A stretch of 64,000 nucleotides of DNA. Source: JAFAGX01 sp035622175. Lineage in GTDB: Bacteria > Acidobacteriota > Terriglobia > Terriglobales > Acidobacteriaceae. Below the pieces are notes generated by a model. It made no database searches. It was not told the origin of the DNA and saw nothing but the letters and a program-made list of their open reading frames with translations. Numbering within the stretch: the first letter of the stretch is position 1; each line of letters starts with the position of its first letter. This document shows, in pieces, positions 45,232 through 53,938 of the stretch. Where the stretch lies: NCBI GenBank assembly GCA_035622175.1, contig DASPVV010000235.1:1-64000 (forward strand), read 5' to 3'. Made by a program: the position numbers and the translations under genes.

Positions 45232-45999
45232 GTAACAGTGAAATGTTTCGTTGCCATTGCCGACGCGCCTGTGGACTATGCGTAGCGCCTGACTCCATCT
45301 GCAGGGCGGGATTCGTCCTGTGACGTTAAAGGCAACGGGATAAAGAAACGGAAGGGTGTTTAGGAGGTAAATTGACAGGTGGATGGATCATTCCACCTAT
45401 TGTTTAACAGCTGCCTTCTTGACACGCTACCACGCGTCTTATAAGGATGCGGCCTGCAGTGGGGCGTCGCACAAACGGTTGGGAAATATTGGGCGAGGAC
45501 CCAGGGATTGGCTGAGAGGCTTTCCGACGCGAACAGCCAGTCCGAGGCGGGGGGTGGTACCACGGTGGGCGGTCGCGTTGGGACCTAAGGGATACGAATT
45601 CGCTCGGCAGTGCAGGAGCGGCTGGAGCTCCTTCGAGAGGCGTAGGCCGATGGGTACCGAAATGTTTCGGATCCGCTTTCGGCCATGGTCGTGGAGTTTG
45701 TCTGCGCCCCTACGCCCTAGGTCTCTTACCTTTCGTTCCCAAACTTCCCACCAATCTCCTTGAATCGTCAGAACCAGTTTCACCGTTGCTGATCGTTTCA
45801 CGGCGAGAAGGCAGATCATGAACGCATTCGAAGAAAGCGCTTGAGATGAAGTCCGCTCAGGTGGCTCCAGTTGGGAGAAAGGAGGCAGCGGACAGAAGCG
45901 GACTCGGAGGACTGCACAACGCCGCCGGCCACTGGCCGGTGGGAATCTCAAACACGCCCCCCACGCGGCTCACAAAATCCTAAAAGGAGGATTCAACAG
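45232..45999. other. Long intergenic region with inverted repeats and no convincing gene
   Basis: About 770 bases. Open frames on both strands lack ribosome binding sites and family character. It holds two tidy inverted repeats, AGGAGC/GCTCCT (45614-45632) and CCGAAA-TG-TTTCGG (45657-45670), a T-box-like 14-mer at 45552-45565, and TTGACA (45419-45424) followed by TATAAG (45440-45445) at a short 15-base spacing. A structured RNA is possible but not shown. Confidence 0.4.
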
Positions 46000-46872
46000 A
46001 TGCTGAAAAAGAGTGTTTGTTCGATAGCACTGGTTGCAGCGCTAATTACGCTTGTTCAGACTGCGCCGGCCCAGAATTACACGACGGGAACACCTAAGCC
46101 TACCATCCAGGATTATGGACCGTTCACTTCAGGGACCACCACCCCCACCACCGCCGCCGCAATCAAAGCTGCCAGCCAAGTTACGAAAGCTAGTACTTGC
46201 GGCAATCCGGCGGGGTCCTGTTTGTTCTACGGTGGCGACTTTGTGAATAACCCCCTTGGCCCACCCTTCTTGCCTAATGGTCTGGCAAACGAGAATGACG
46301 TGTTCGTACCCGGAACCCCATATGGAGCCGCAACCTGGGTTCCGTTCACCGTGCCTGCTGGGCAGACGTGGGCGGTGACGGGACTCTTCACCAACAACCT
46401 TTCGAGCTATGGCGTTCTTGACCAATCTCCCATCCAGCCGGTGGCTGCGGCCTACTGGTCCATCAACGAAGACATCGAGCCAGGCAGCGCTGGAACGGTT
46501 GTCGCTTCCGGCACCTCCGCCGCCACCAGCACTCCGACAGGTCGTGCCGCCTTTGATTTAATCGAGTACACAGTGCAGGTGACTGGACTGAGTTTCGATC
46601 TTACGTCCGGTTCATACTGGATGATCGTGGTGCCTTTGTGCACGAACACCGCCGACCCTTACTGCAGCGGAGTGTTTTTTGAGTCTGACGTCGAATACTT
46701 AAATGTCACGCCCACAAACGCCTTCGGCCCGGCCGAGCCGGTTTACGCCGCGTTTTTCGACTCCCCGGCCTTCGGCTTCAGCTTCGATCCGGCAAATGGT
46801 CCGTTAGGCGCCTGCGGCGGCTTCGGCTGCGACGCGTTTTCGGCCGGAGTGCTTGGATTGAAAGCCAGGTAA
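46000..46872 (+). CDS. Secreted protein of unknown function, 290 residues
   Basis: A clear signal peptide (MLKKSVCSIALVAALITLVQ, cleaved after APAQ) and a strong aggagg ribosome binding site 9 bases before the ATG. The mature protein is rich in Thr, Gly, Pro and aromatic residues and looks beta-stranded, with Cys residues spaced as possible disulfides (TCGNPAGSC, LCTNTADPYC, ACGGFGC). I do not recognise the family. The frame is open upstream to 45871 but only the ATG at 46000 gives an export signal. It is cargo of the putative tRNA-Ile2 island and co-directional with the protease. Confidence 0.8.
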   Translation: MLKKSVCSIALVAALITLVQTAPAQNYTTGTPKPTIQDYGPFTSGTTTPTTAAAIKAASQVTKASTCGNPAGSCLFYGGDFVNNPLGPPFLPNGLANENDVFVPGTPYGAATWVPFTVPAGQTWAVTGLFTNNLSSYGVLDQSPIQPVAAAYWSINEDIEPGSAGTVVASGTSAATSTPTGRAAFDLIEYTVQVTGLSFDLTSGSYWMIVVPLCTNTADPYCSGVFFESDVEYLNVTPTNAFGPAEPVYAAFFDSPAFGFSFDPANGPLGACGGFGCDAFSAGVLGLKAR

Positions 46873-46926
46873 AGGAGCGTTCAACACCATTTCGTCAGAT
46901 CGATATGGCCCGAGACCCGCTGTCCT

Positions 46927-46975
46927 CCCGAGAATCAGGAAGGGGCTCTCTTCGGGTTCTCGGGCTCTCCTTTTT
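46927..46975 (+). terminator. Candidate hairpin and T-run after the secreted protein gene
   Basis: CCCGAGAA (46927-46934) can pair with TTCTCGGG (46957-46964), followed after six bases by a run of five T. The loop is long at 22 bases, so it is a weak intrinsic terminator. Confidence 0.35.
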
Positions 46976-47119
46976 GCCGCGTCCGAAGGAACGGGAATTT
47001 TGCCCAGACACAGGCAATACCGAGAACGAGAATTCCAACCAGCATTGGTGAAAGATGCCGACACTTCCCAGTTTGACTCGCCATAGGTGTTTGCGAATCG
47101 GGAGGGCAAGCCCTAAATC

Positions 47120-47421
47120 GTGACCTCGATCAATCATTTGCATCAAGAGGTCCGGGCATCGATGGGCTTGCCGAAGGACTTTGTTATTCACTCCTTACGC
47201 CATACAATGCGAGATTGGGCGAATCTGGTGTAGATGCGTTCACGATCATACGAATTGCGGGTCACAGCAGCATCACGGTCTCTCAACGGTACGTTCATCC
47301 TTCTCCCGATGCTGTTGAGCGTGCACTTCTGCGACTGCAAGGCGTGCCCGAGGTCGTTCGCCAGGGAAAGCGACTGCAACCCGCTACAGTTTCCGCTGCA
47401 TCGGGGAGCGTCCACCCATAA
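47120..47421 (+). pseudogene. Decayed tyrosine recombinase (second type), C-terminal part
   Basis: One frame gives MGLPKDFVIHSLRHTM with the HxxR catalytic pair; after ATGCGAGA the frame shifts and continues as LGESGVDAFTIIRIAGHSS, then ITVSQRYVHPSP with the catalytic Tyr. The expected intervening residues point to a loss of about four bases near 47208. The N-terminal half is missing. Its GHSS/SQRYVHP signature differs from the GHKT/MRYTHLAP type at 41700-42113, so the two are separate integrases. It ends ten bases before the tRNA. Confidence 0.75.
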
Positions 47422-47430
47422 GTTGTTGAC

Positions 47431-47506
47431 GGGCCCTTAGCTCAGCGGTCAGAGCAGTGGACTCATAATCCATTGGTCCCAGGTTCAAATCCTGGAGGGC
47501 CCACCA
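47431..47506 (+). tRNA. tRNA-Ile2 (anticodon CAU, probably lysidine-modified)
   Basis: Complete 76-base cloverleaf with encoded CCA. Acceptor gggccct pairs with agggccc, discriminator A; the anticodon stem gtgga/tccat closes the loop ctcataa, giving CAU. The body resembles the minor isoleucine tRNA of E. coli (acceptor, D arm and variable loop) more than elongator or initiator tRNA-Met. The CAU of such a tRNA is converted to read AUA by TilS. Met identity cannot be fully excluded by eye. Confidence 0.85.
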
Positions 47507-47785
47507 CCTCATGCATGATACAGTGCCACTTAGTAGATACTCTTTCGAAGTTGATTGGCAGTTTCGCCGATGTGCACAGTTTTGTGCCCACCTAGCCGCG
47601 ACAGAGCATTGAGCACTGCGTCTCCGGATGGGTGGACGTACCGGGCAGAGATCACAATGGAACTATGCCCAGCGATCCGGGCTAGCGTGCAGAGAGGTGT
47701 CGCCTTGGGGTCGGTCGAATAATTTGGCCCGCTGTTTCCGTGCTAAAGTGGCCATGGACAACACGCGGTCACTCGCAGGAGGAAC

Positions 47786-48370
47786 ATGGCTGAAACGCCC
47801 TCTACAATGCTTCCGCTTGGCACGAAGGCCCCGTCCTTTCGCCTGCCAGATGCTTATGGAAACTGGGTGTCTTCGGATGATTTCAAAGAGGCGAGAGCAT
47901 TTCTGGTTGCGTTCATTTGCAATCACTGTCCTTATGTAAAACACATCCGGTTCCACTTCGCATCCCTTGCGAAAGAATATCAAAGTCGCGGAGTGGGCGT
48001 TGTTGCAATTAACTCTAACGATGTCGAGAACTACCCGGACGATAGCCCTGAGAAAATGGCCGAAGAGATCAAGCAGGTGGGTTACACCTTTCCTTATCTC
48101 TACGACGAAAGTCAGCAGGTAGCTAGGGCTTTTCGAGCGGCTTGCACACCTGATTTCTTCCTCTTCGACCAAAATCGGAGCCTAGTCTACAGGGGTCAGT
48201 TCGATGACAGTCGGCCCGGTAATGCTCTTCCCGTCACGGGCGCAGATCTACGAGCGGCTCTCGACGCACTGTTAGCAGGAGGTTCCGTGCTTCTCAACCA
48301 GAAGCCAAGCGTGGGTTGCAACATCAAGTGGAAACGCAGGAACACCCCCGACTATTTTTCGACCGCGTAG
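47786..48370 (+). CDS. Thioredoxin-fold AhpC/TSA-family protein
   Basis: 194 residues. FICNHCPYVKHIRFHF gives the first active-site region, with Cys-Asn-His-Cys in place of CxxC with other residues; ACTPDFFLFD and GCNIKWK are the other family signatures. This is the ~190-residue thioredoxin-like subfamily seen in many environmental bacteria, presumably a thiol reductase or peroxidase. There is no signal peptide. An aggagg site stands 5 bases before the ATG. It lies just right of the island and is the first intact ordinary gene after it. Confidence 0.87.
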   Translation: MAETPSTMLPLGTKAPSFRLPDAYGNWVSSDDFKEARAFLVAFICNHCPYVKHIRFHFASLAKEYQSRGVGVVAINSNDVENYPDDSPEKMAEEIKQVGYTFPYLYDESQQVARAFRAACTPDFFLFDQNRSLVYRGQFDDSRPGNALPVTGADLRAALDALLAGGSVLLNQKPSVGCNIKWKRRNTPDYFSTA

Positions 48371-48879
48371 TCCTGAACAGGCGTCGAGGTTTTTGTGGAA
48401 AAACAAGACATGACTACAGGCCTAAAAATTCTTTCATCTTCGCTTCCGAATCGGCTCAGGGGCAAGGCAGCCGCGGGTGCCGAACATCCTAGTAGAGGAT
48501 CATCTCCGGCCAGCAGCGATGCAATCGCGATGTTGGTCGTGTTCAGTATGGATATGGCCAAATCGTTACACTCACACTAACGCAAAGCCGACGGCGCGAG
48601 AGATGTAACGAGACCGAGCAGAACACGAGAGATGGGGACTACAACTTTCATTGAGCCTCCCCGTCTTGAGCGCCCTCTCTTGAGTTCGATGATTTAGTGT
48701 AAGGAAATATTGCGGTCAGTTTTTCCACAGAAGCTATTCACCAATGGCACGTTCAGGCCATTGCCATGATTTTCGACAGGATTTACTGATTGTCGGTCTC
48801 ATATTTCGTCCTTTCCAGCGGGTGCTGTAGTCCCAGGGTCCCGAAAGCTCAGTAAAACAATTGATTGCGGAGTATCTCC
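48371..48879. other. Intergenic stretch without a convincing gene
   Basis: About 500 bases between the redoxin gene and the small membrane-protein gene. Short frames on both strands (48352-48561 minus, 48395-48580 plus) have no family character and no good ribosome binding site. Confidence 0.4.
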
Positions 48880-49263
48880 ATGTGGCCAGGCAGGAGTGGT
48901 CCCAAAAAGCGTGCTGCAGCATTGCTCTTTTTCTTAATTGGGTTTACTGGTTGCGGCGACGGTAGCACCGCCAAGGGTGACATCGGCATTGTTTTCATTG
49001 TTCTACTTTCGATCACTTCTATATTTCTTCTGATGGATGTGAATAGGGAAGTCGAAGAGGAGAATTTCACGAAAATAATGCAGTTCTACTCGGGAATTGA
49101 GCTGGAAAACGAGGTCATGAGATGGATACTGTTGCATCCTAAGCAAAAGATCACGGTTGAAGGATTGGGGAAGGAACTTGACCGACCCCCTGATCGTGTG
49201 CGTTCCGCAGTAGAGAGGCTTGGTTCGGTGACGAATTCAGTTATCTTGCAAGGCCGGTCGTAG
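48880..49263 (+). CDS. Small membrane protein with a winged-helix-like C-terminal segment
   Basis: 127 residues. Two hydrophobic segments, ALLFFLIGFTGC and IGIVFIVLLSITSIFLLMD, are followed by an acidic linker and a soluble part, NEVMRWILLHPKQKITVEGL then GKELDRPPDRVRSAVERLGS, that looks like a winged helix. FTGC could be a lipobox, but a lipoprotein would not suit a DNA-binding role. I do not know the family. ATG with ggag seven bases upstream; a TTG at 48865 is an alternative. A decayed paralogue lies at 36897-37023. Confidence 0.6.
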   Translation: MWPGRSGPKKRAAALLFFLIGFTGCGDGSTAKGDIGIVFIVLLSITSIFLLMDVNREVEEENFTKIMQFYSGIELENEVMRWILLHPKQKITVEGLGKELDRPPDRVRSAVERLGSVTNSVILQGRS

Positions 49264-49512
49264 ACATACTGCATCACGAAATACCAACCGGCAGTCCTCA
49301 ATGTGTGCTTTCGATCACCAGCCAGGTCATGGATCTGGCTGTGAGTTGCCCTCCAGGATGAAGTGAGCAGGATCGTAGACGCACTCGCCGAGGCGCAAGT
49401 GAAAGACGATGACAACGCCGGCAACCCCCCTTCTAGACAGACTAGACACATTAGCATGTCCGAAAACCGATTTCGTTAAATGAGAATCGGCTCCGAATTC
49501 GGTACGGCGGCA

Positions 49513-49521
49513 TGCTATAAA
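49513..49521 (+). promoter_or_regulatory. Extended -10 candidate directly before the polytopic membrane protein gene
   Basis: TGCTATAAA lies six bases before the ATG at 49527. Transcription from it would begin at about that ATG, so the message would be leaderless or the true start is further in. Confidence 0.3.
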
Positions 49522-49526
49522 CTTCC

Positions 49527-50981
49527 ATGGCTCGGGCTTGCACGGTGTGTAGCGGTTTACAGAGCGGTGCCGGAGAAGCTCGAACGCCGAATGCTCGTGT
49601 TCGGCGGTGGTGGCGATCAGTTTTGGAAGCATCGCCGCAGCGTTCCTCAATATTCACAGCTTGGCCGCGCGACTACCTAGTTAGATGTATTTTGGTCATG
49701 ACATTCCTCATGCTGGGCTTGCGCATGGTGTTGGTTGTTTGGCGACACTCAGTAAACTTTATTTTTTGGGACCAGTGGGATTTCTATACACCGCTCTTTG
49801 CTCACGCCTCCCTGTGGAGGATTTTCTCTTGGCAACACGGACCGCATCGTGAAGGTATCGGCTTAATCTTGGATAAACTCGTGTTGGATAGGACCCATTG
49901 GAGTAACCGGGCAGAGTCACTCCTCATCGTAGCTGCAATAGTATCTGCTGCAACGGTTGCGGTCCGGCTGAAGGTAAGACTTTTTGGCAAGCTTGATTAC
50001 ACCGACCTTTTCATCCCATGTCTGTTCCTCACGCTCGCTCAAATCGACCAGCTCATAGGAGTGGCAAACCCTTCCTATTCCGCATTTCCGGAACTGCTAA
50101 TCATGCTGTACTGCTTGGCGTGGACCATAGGCAATGGACCGGCGCGGTACAGTGCAATCCTCGTGTTGAATTTTCTTCTTCTTTACACGGGTTTTGGATT
50201 CTTCATGGGAGTAGTCACCCTCGTTCTGGTGGCCCTGGATATTCGGCGAACCATCCGGGCATCCTCGAGAGGGGCAGCTCTACCGGTGACCGCTCTAGGA
50301 TTGGCGCTAATATCATTCGCGAGTTTCTTCTATCATTACCGCTGGATGCCAGCAATCAGTTGTTTCGTGTTTCCGGACCCACATCCATTCAATTATCCCT
50401 GGTTCTTAAGCCTTGAACTTTCGTTGTTCATCGGTATGCGGCGGTCAGTGGTTCTTGCTTCCGTATTCGGTGCGGGGCTTACGCTGGTCATTATTGCGCT
50501 GCTACTTTGGCATGGGATCAGGCTTTGCCGTGCTACCTCCTGGAATAACCTCGATGTCACGATTGTGGCATTGTTGGGCTTTACCCTTTTGTTTGGGCTA
50601 AACGCCGCCATCGGCCGCGTCTGCCTGGGGATGCCCGCAGCCGGACAGACTTCCCGCTATATGGGCCTGCTGGTTCCGGCCTTTCTCGCCATGTACTTAC
50701 ATCTGCTGTCGTGGCGCGACCATACTAAGAAGGCGGTGGCCGTCACTTTATTTGCTGTGATTGTTCTTCCCAATACACTAAAGATGCATCGAGACCCCAT
50801 TCAGGAAAACGGAAAACGCGCGTGGAAGGCATGCTACCTCAGGGTCGAAGACATTGACTACTGTAACCAGATAACAGGGTACCCGCCTCACTGGGATGCC
50901 TCAGCGACGCACCTCAAGGAAAAGCTCGACTATCTCAAATGCAACCGCTTGAATCTTTTCTCCAGCCCTTCCGGATCTTGA
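49527..50981 (+). CDS. Polytopic membrane protein of unknown function, 484 residues
   Basis: About ten membrane spans from residue 52 onward. The first periplasmic loop reads FIFWDQWDFYTPLF, then FSWQHGPHREGIGL, similar in placement to the acidic loop of GT-C-type glycosyltransferases, but I cannot assign a family. A soluble tail of ~60 residues closes the protein. The first ~50 residues are polar and of poor quality, so translation may really begin at a GTG/TTG or the ATG near 49698. Base composition is less GC-rich than the core genes around 52-59 kb. Confidence 0.65.
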   Translation: MARACTVCSGLQSGAGEARTPNARVRRWWRSVLEASPQRSSIFTAWPRDYLVRCILVMTFLMLGLRMVLVVWRHSVNFIFWDQWDFYTPLFAHASLWRIFSWQHGPHREGIGLILDKLVLDRTHWSNRAESLLIVAAIVSAATVAVRLKVRLFGKLDYTDLFIPCLFLTLAQIDQLIGVANPSYSAFPELLIMLYCLAWTIGNGPARYSAILVLNFLLLYTGFGFFMGVVTLVLVALDIRRTIRASSRGAALPVTALGLALISFASFFYHYRWMPAISCFVFPDPHPFNYPWFLSLELSLFIGMRRSVVLASVFGAGLTLVIIALLLWHGIRLCRATSWNNLDVTIVALLGFTLLFGLNAAIGRVCLGMPAAGQTSRYMGLLVPAFLAMYLHLLSWRDHTKKAVAVTLFAVIVLPNTLKMHRDPIQENGKRAWKACYLRVEDIDYCNQITGYPPHWDASATHLKEKLDYLKCNRLNLFSSPSGS

Positions 50982-51451
50982 TTTCCCCTTTTTGCCCTCT
51001 CTCGCCGAGCAATGGGAATGGGAAAAAGCCAACTGGTTTCTACGGAGCAGCCTGGGCCGGACAGCGCTAATTAGGAAACTGACGAAACAGGTATCCCAGT
51101 TGTTGGTTCTGCGGGAGGTGCGACAGGGGCATTGGAGCCCATGGCCATGATGGAGGAGAGGGTCGAGCTTGGCCGTCACCGCCGGGCTGTCCCCCCGGCA
51201 ACGTACCCCAGTCGGATCGCTTGCGTCCCATCCGGAAGGCGGCGACGATCACGGCCAGGCCGGCTAGGACTAAAACGATGGTGCCAGGTATGGAGCCATT
51301 AGCCTGGGCGCAAACCAGGGGCTCAAGGCCATAGGGTCGCGCTCTAAGATGTCGCGTCTCCCCCCCATTCCCGATTGGCCAGAGACCTGACGTAAAGCTT
51401 CTCACTTGCGAAGCCTATGAGATAATCTTGTGACTTTCTTTAGGGGAACGT
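50982..51451. other. Intergenic stretch, possible small membrane ORF on the minus strand
   Basis: About 470 bases. The minus-strand frame 51067-51405 has one plausible span (GTIVLVLAGLAVIVAAFRMG) with a basic end, but no good start or ribosome binding site, so I do not call it a gene. Confidence 0.35.
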
Positions 51452-51730
51452 ATGCCAGAGCGCATGGTGTTCTGCGTAAAGTTTCAGAAACAATTGCCGG
51501 GACTGGATGAACCCCCATTCGACACTGAACTGGGGACGAGGATCTACGAGAACGTTTCCCAGCAGGCCTGGAACCAGTGGACGGAGTTCTGCAAGATGCT
51601 TTTGAACGAGTATCGTCTGAATCCTGCTCGCCCTGAGGACCAGGAAGCTATCGTCAAGCAAATGGAGCAATACTTCTTCGGCGAAGGAGTGCGACCGCCG
51701 GAGCAGTATGTCCCGCCTAAGTCGACTTGA
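51452..51730 (+). CDS. yggX: Fe(2+)-trafficking protein YggX
   Basis: 92 residues, the standard family length. The N-terminal VFCVKFQKQLPGLDEPPF holds the conserved Cys, and YENVSQQAWNQWTEFCKMLL and QYFFGEG match family positions. Members protect Fe-S clusters from oxidation and influence iron availability. A ggggaa site precedes the ATG by about five bases. The gene stands alone, 115 bases before the phosphoesterase gene. Confidence 0.92.
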   Translation: MPERMVFCVKFQKQLPGLDEPPFDTELGTRIYENVSQQAWNQWTEFCKMLLNEYRLNPARPEDQEAIVKQMEQYFFGEGVRPPEQYVPPKST

Positions 51731-51845
51731 CACCCGTACCGGTCGATCCCGACCGCCGAAGGGCGGTATCTTAGGAGTTATCACCTAAACCGGAGGAGCG
51801 ACCGCCTTTCATCGTCTCGTAACATAGTTGCACTAAAATCGGGGC

Positions 51846-52646
51846 ATGGATCCGCCCGTCTACGACACGCTGATTCTTTCCGACGTGCATCTAGGCTCGG
51901 AAATGAGCCGGGCCCGCGATGCTACTCGGGTGCTGAAGGAAACTCGCTTCGAGCGGTTGATCCTCTTAGGCGATATCTTTGCGGATCTCAACTTCCGCCG
52001 ACTCACCAAAGAACACTGGAAATTCCTCGGTTACATCCGCAAGCTCTCCAATCCCAAACGCAATGTGGAAGTGGTCTGGGTCGAGGGAAACCACGACCAC
52101 GGCCTCACCGACGTCATGTCGCATCTGGTCGGACTGCGCGTTTATCAGGAATATGTGTGGGAATACGGGGGGCTGCGCCATGTTGCCATTCATGGTCACC
52201 AATTTGATCGTCTTCTCGCCAATCGACTGCGTCTCCACTACGTGGCCACGCTTCTTTACCTGCAGTTACAAAAGATCGATGGCAAAAGGAAGGCGTTTAC
52301 CCGTCTGATTGATCGCCTCAATACGCGCTGGCTGCGCTTGTCATCCAAAGTGGCGTCCGGAGCCCTTTTCCATGCCCGTCTGCGCAAGGCAGACCGCATC
52401 TTCTGCGGGCATACCCATGTAGCCATGCAGGTGGAACGGGACGGGATTCACTACTACAACGCGGGCGGCTGGGTCGACGAGAATCCTGCCTACATTACGA
52501 TCGGTCGGCAAGGCGTTGAGATCCACGCCTACCGAAACCAACCTGAGGAATCGAGTGCGAATGATCCGGCAACCGGCGACTTCCCCGGCGATACGGAGCT
52601 AGCGGAAAGCCTTACCTATGGTCCGACCGGGAAGCGGCGTGCCTAA
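51846..52646 (+). CDS. LpxH-like metallophosphoesterase
   Basis: 266 residues. Calcineurin-like metal motifs: LILSDVHLGSE, ILLGDIFADL (GD), VEGNHDHG (GNHD), IHGHQFD, and CGHTHVAMQ. The arrangement is that of UDP-2,3-diacylglucosamine pyrophosphatase (LpxH) and its relatives. GYIRKL and YNAGGWVDENPAYITI are also found in the related group. The true LpxH substrate is not proven. The next gene starts 13 bases downstream, with a possible coupled product. Confidence 0.85.
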   Translation: MDPPVYDTLILSDVHLGSEMSRARDATRVLKETRFERLILLGDIFADLNFRRLTKEHWKFLGYIRKLSNPKRNVEVVWVEGNHDHGLTDVMSHLVGLRVYQEYVWEYGGLRHVAIHGHQFDRLLANRLRLHYVATLLYLQLQKIDGKRKAFTRLIDRLNTRWLRLSSKVASGALFHARLRKADRIFCGHTHVAMQVERDGIHYYNAGGWVDENPAYITIGRQGVEIHAYRNQPEESSANDPATGDFPGDTELAESLTYGPTGKRRA

Positions 52647-52659
52647 ATGCAGGTGAAAC

Positions 52660-53835
52660 TTGCGTAGGTTGAGCATCGTTTTTCACCATGCTGGCGGAGG
52701 GCACCGCAGCGCAGCCGAAGCCTTAAGGGATGTTCTTACCCGCAACCAGTCTCCCTGGGATGTCACTCTGGTCAACCTGCAAGACCTACTCGATCCTCTC
52801 GATATCATGCGCCGCGCGACTGGGGTGCGAATTCAAGATTCATATAATCTGATCCTGCGCAAAGGTTGGACGCGATTCACGCCGCCACTACTGGTTCTGC
52901 TGCAGGCGCTGATTCGTGCTTCCCATGCGCGCGTGGTTAAGCAGTTGCGAGCCTATTGGGCGGAGCATCCCGCCGACCTCGTACTCTCGGTGATCCCGCA
53001 CTTCAATCGCGCCTTGGCCATCAGCCTCCGCAACGGGGAAGACACGCCCTTTGCCACGCTGCTGACCGATTTGGCGGACTACCCTCCGCGCTTCTGGATC
53101 GAACCGCAATCCCAGTACATCATCGTGGGAACCGAACGCGCCCGGCAGCAAGCTCTGGCCTTGGGGCACCCCCCCGATCGCATCTTTCAGACCTCGGGAA
53201 TGATTTTGAAGCCAAGATTCTATGAGAGGAAGACGATCGATCGGGTCCGGGAAAGAACCGGTCTCGGGCTCGAACCGAATCGTTTGACCGGAATCGTTCT
53301 GTTCGGCGGTCATGGATCACGGGTCATGATTGACATTGTCAAGCAGCTGGATCGAACCAGCACGGAAATGCAGTTGATCTTGCTTTGCGGTCACAACCGG
53401 AAGCTTGCGGCCCAGCTCAAGAATCTCAAGACCAGAAAACGAATCCTGGTGGAAGGATTTGCCACGAATGTAGACTATTACATGTCCTTAGCCGACTTTT
53501 TCATCGGCAAGCCGGGACCGGGTTCGATCAGCGAGGCCCTGCAGTTTCACTTGCCCGTCATCGTCGAATCGAATGCGAGCACGCTTCCGCAAGAGCGCTA
53601 CAACGCGCAATGGATTACGGAAAAGGGATTCGGAATTGTAGTTGCCAGCTTCGACAGCATCGCTTCCGCCGTCGAACGGTTGCTCGAGCCTGCGAGCTTC
53701 GATGATCTCCGGCGCAACGTCAGCCGGTATTCGAACCGGGCGCTGTTGGAGGTTCCCGAAATCCTCGAAAAATGCTGGAGTTCGTCTGCCCAGCAGCGCT
53801 CCTCGCCGGGAAGACTGCTGCGGGTGAGCGGGTAG
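52660..53835 (+). CDS. MGDG synthase-like glycosyltransferase (GT28 type)
   Basis: 391 residues. The N-terminal IVFHHAGGGHRSAAEALRD resembles the GGGH loop of monogalactosyldiacylglycerol synthase and processive diacylglycerol glucosyltransferases. The C-terminal half has the nucleotide-sugar site region with GKPGPGSISEALQFHLP. It would glycosylate a lipid at the cytoplasmic membrane face. Start is TTG at 52660 with an aggtga site 4-9 bases upstream; no ATG gives the full GGGH loop. It is 13 bases after the LpxH-like gene. Confidence 0.85.
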   Translation: MRRLSIVFHHAGGGHRSAAEALRDVLTRNQSPWDVTLVNLQDLLDPLDIMRRATGVRIQDSYNLILRKGWTRFTPPLLVLLQALIRASHARVVKQLRAYWAEHPADLVLSVIPHFNRALAISLRNGEDTPFATLLTDLADYPPRFWIEPQSQYIIVGTERARQQALALGHPPDRIFQTSGMILKPRFYERKTIDRVRERTGLGLEPNRLTGIVLFGGHGSRVMIDIVKQLDRTSTEMQLILLCGHNRKLAAQLKNLKTRKRILVEGFATNVDYYMSLADFFIGKPGPGSISEALQFHLPVIVESNASTLPQERYNAQWITEKGFGIVVASFDSIASAVERLLEPASFDDLRRNVSRYSNRALLEVPEILEKCWSSSAQQRSSPGRLLRVSG

Positions 53836-53938
53836 CGCGATCGAATCTGCCACAAAGGGCAGGGCTCGGATCCGCACAGCGCAACTTTTCGAGGTTACCC
53901 TGTGGTGATCGCAGTGCGCTCGTCCCCTGGCTCAGTCC

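Larger units (their letters stand above)
42152..47471 (+). mobile_element. Probable remnant of an island integrated at tRNA-Ile2(CAU)
   Basis: Identical 35-base stretches at 42152-42186 and 47437-47471 border the region. The left copy is a 5' half of a tRNA ending in the anticodon arm; the right copy is inside the intact tRNA-Ile2. A decayed integrase of a different subfamily ends just upstream of each copy. This is the pattern left when a tyrosine recombinase uses a core in the anticodon arm and supplies a new 5' half. Cargo: a kumamolisin-like protease, a second secreted protein, a decayed TPR-protein tail. Boundaries are inferred from the repeats. Confidence 0.55.

Noticed and set aside
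45552..45565. T-box riboswitch
   Set aside because: Only the 14-base word matches; no specifier stem, terminator or aminoacyl-tRNA synthetase gene was found around it.
45439..45951. 170-residue minus-strand open frame between the secreted-protein genes
   Set aside because: No ribosome binding site, no recognisable motif, unusual composition.
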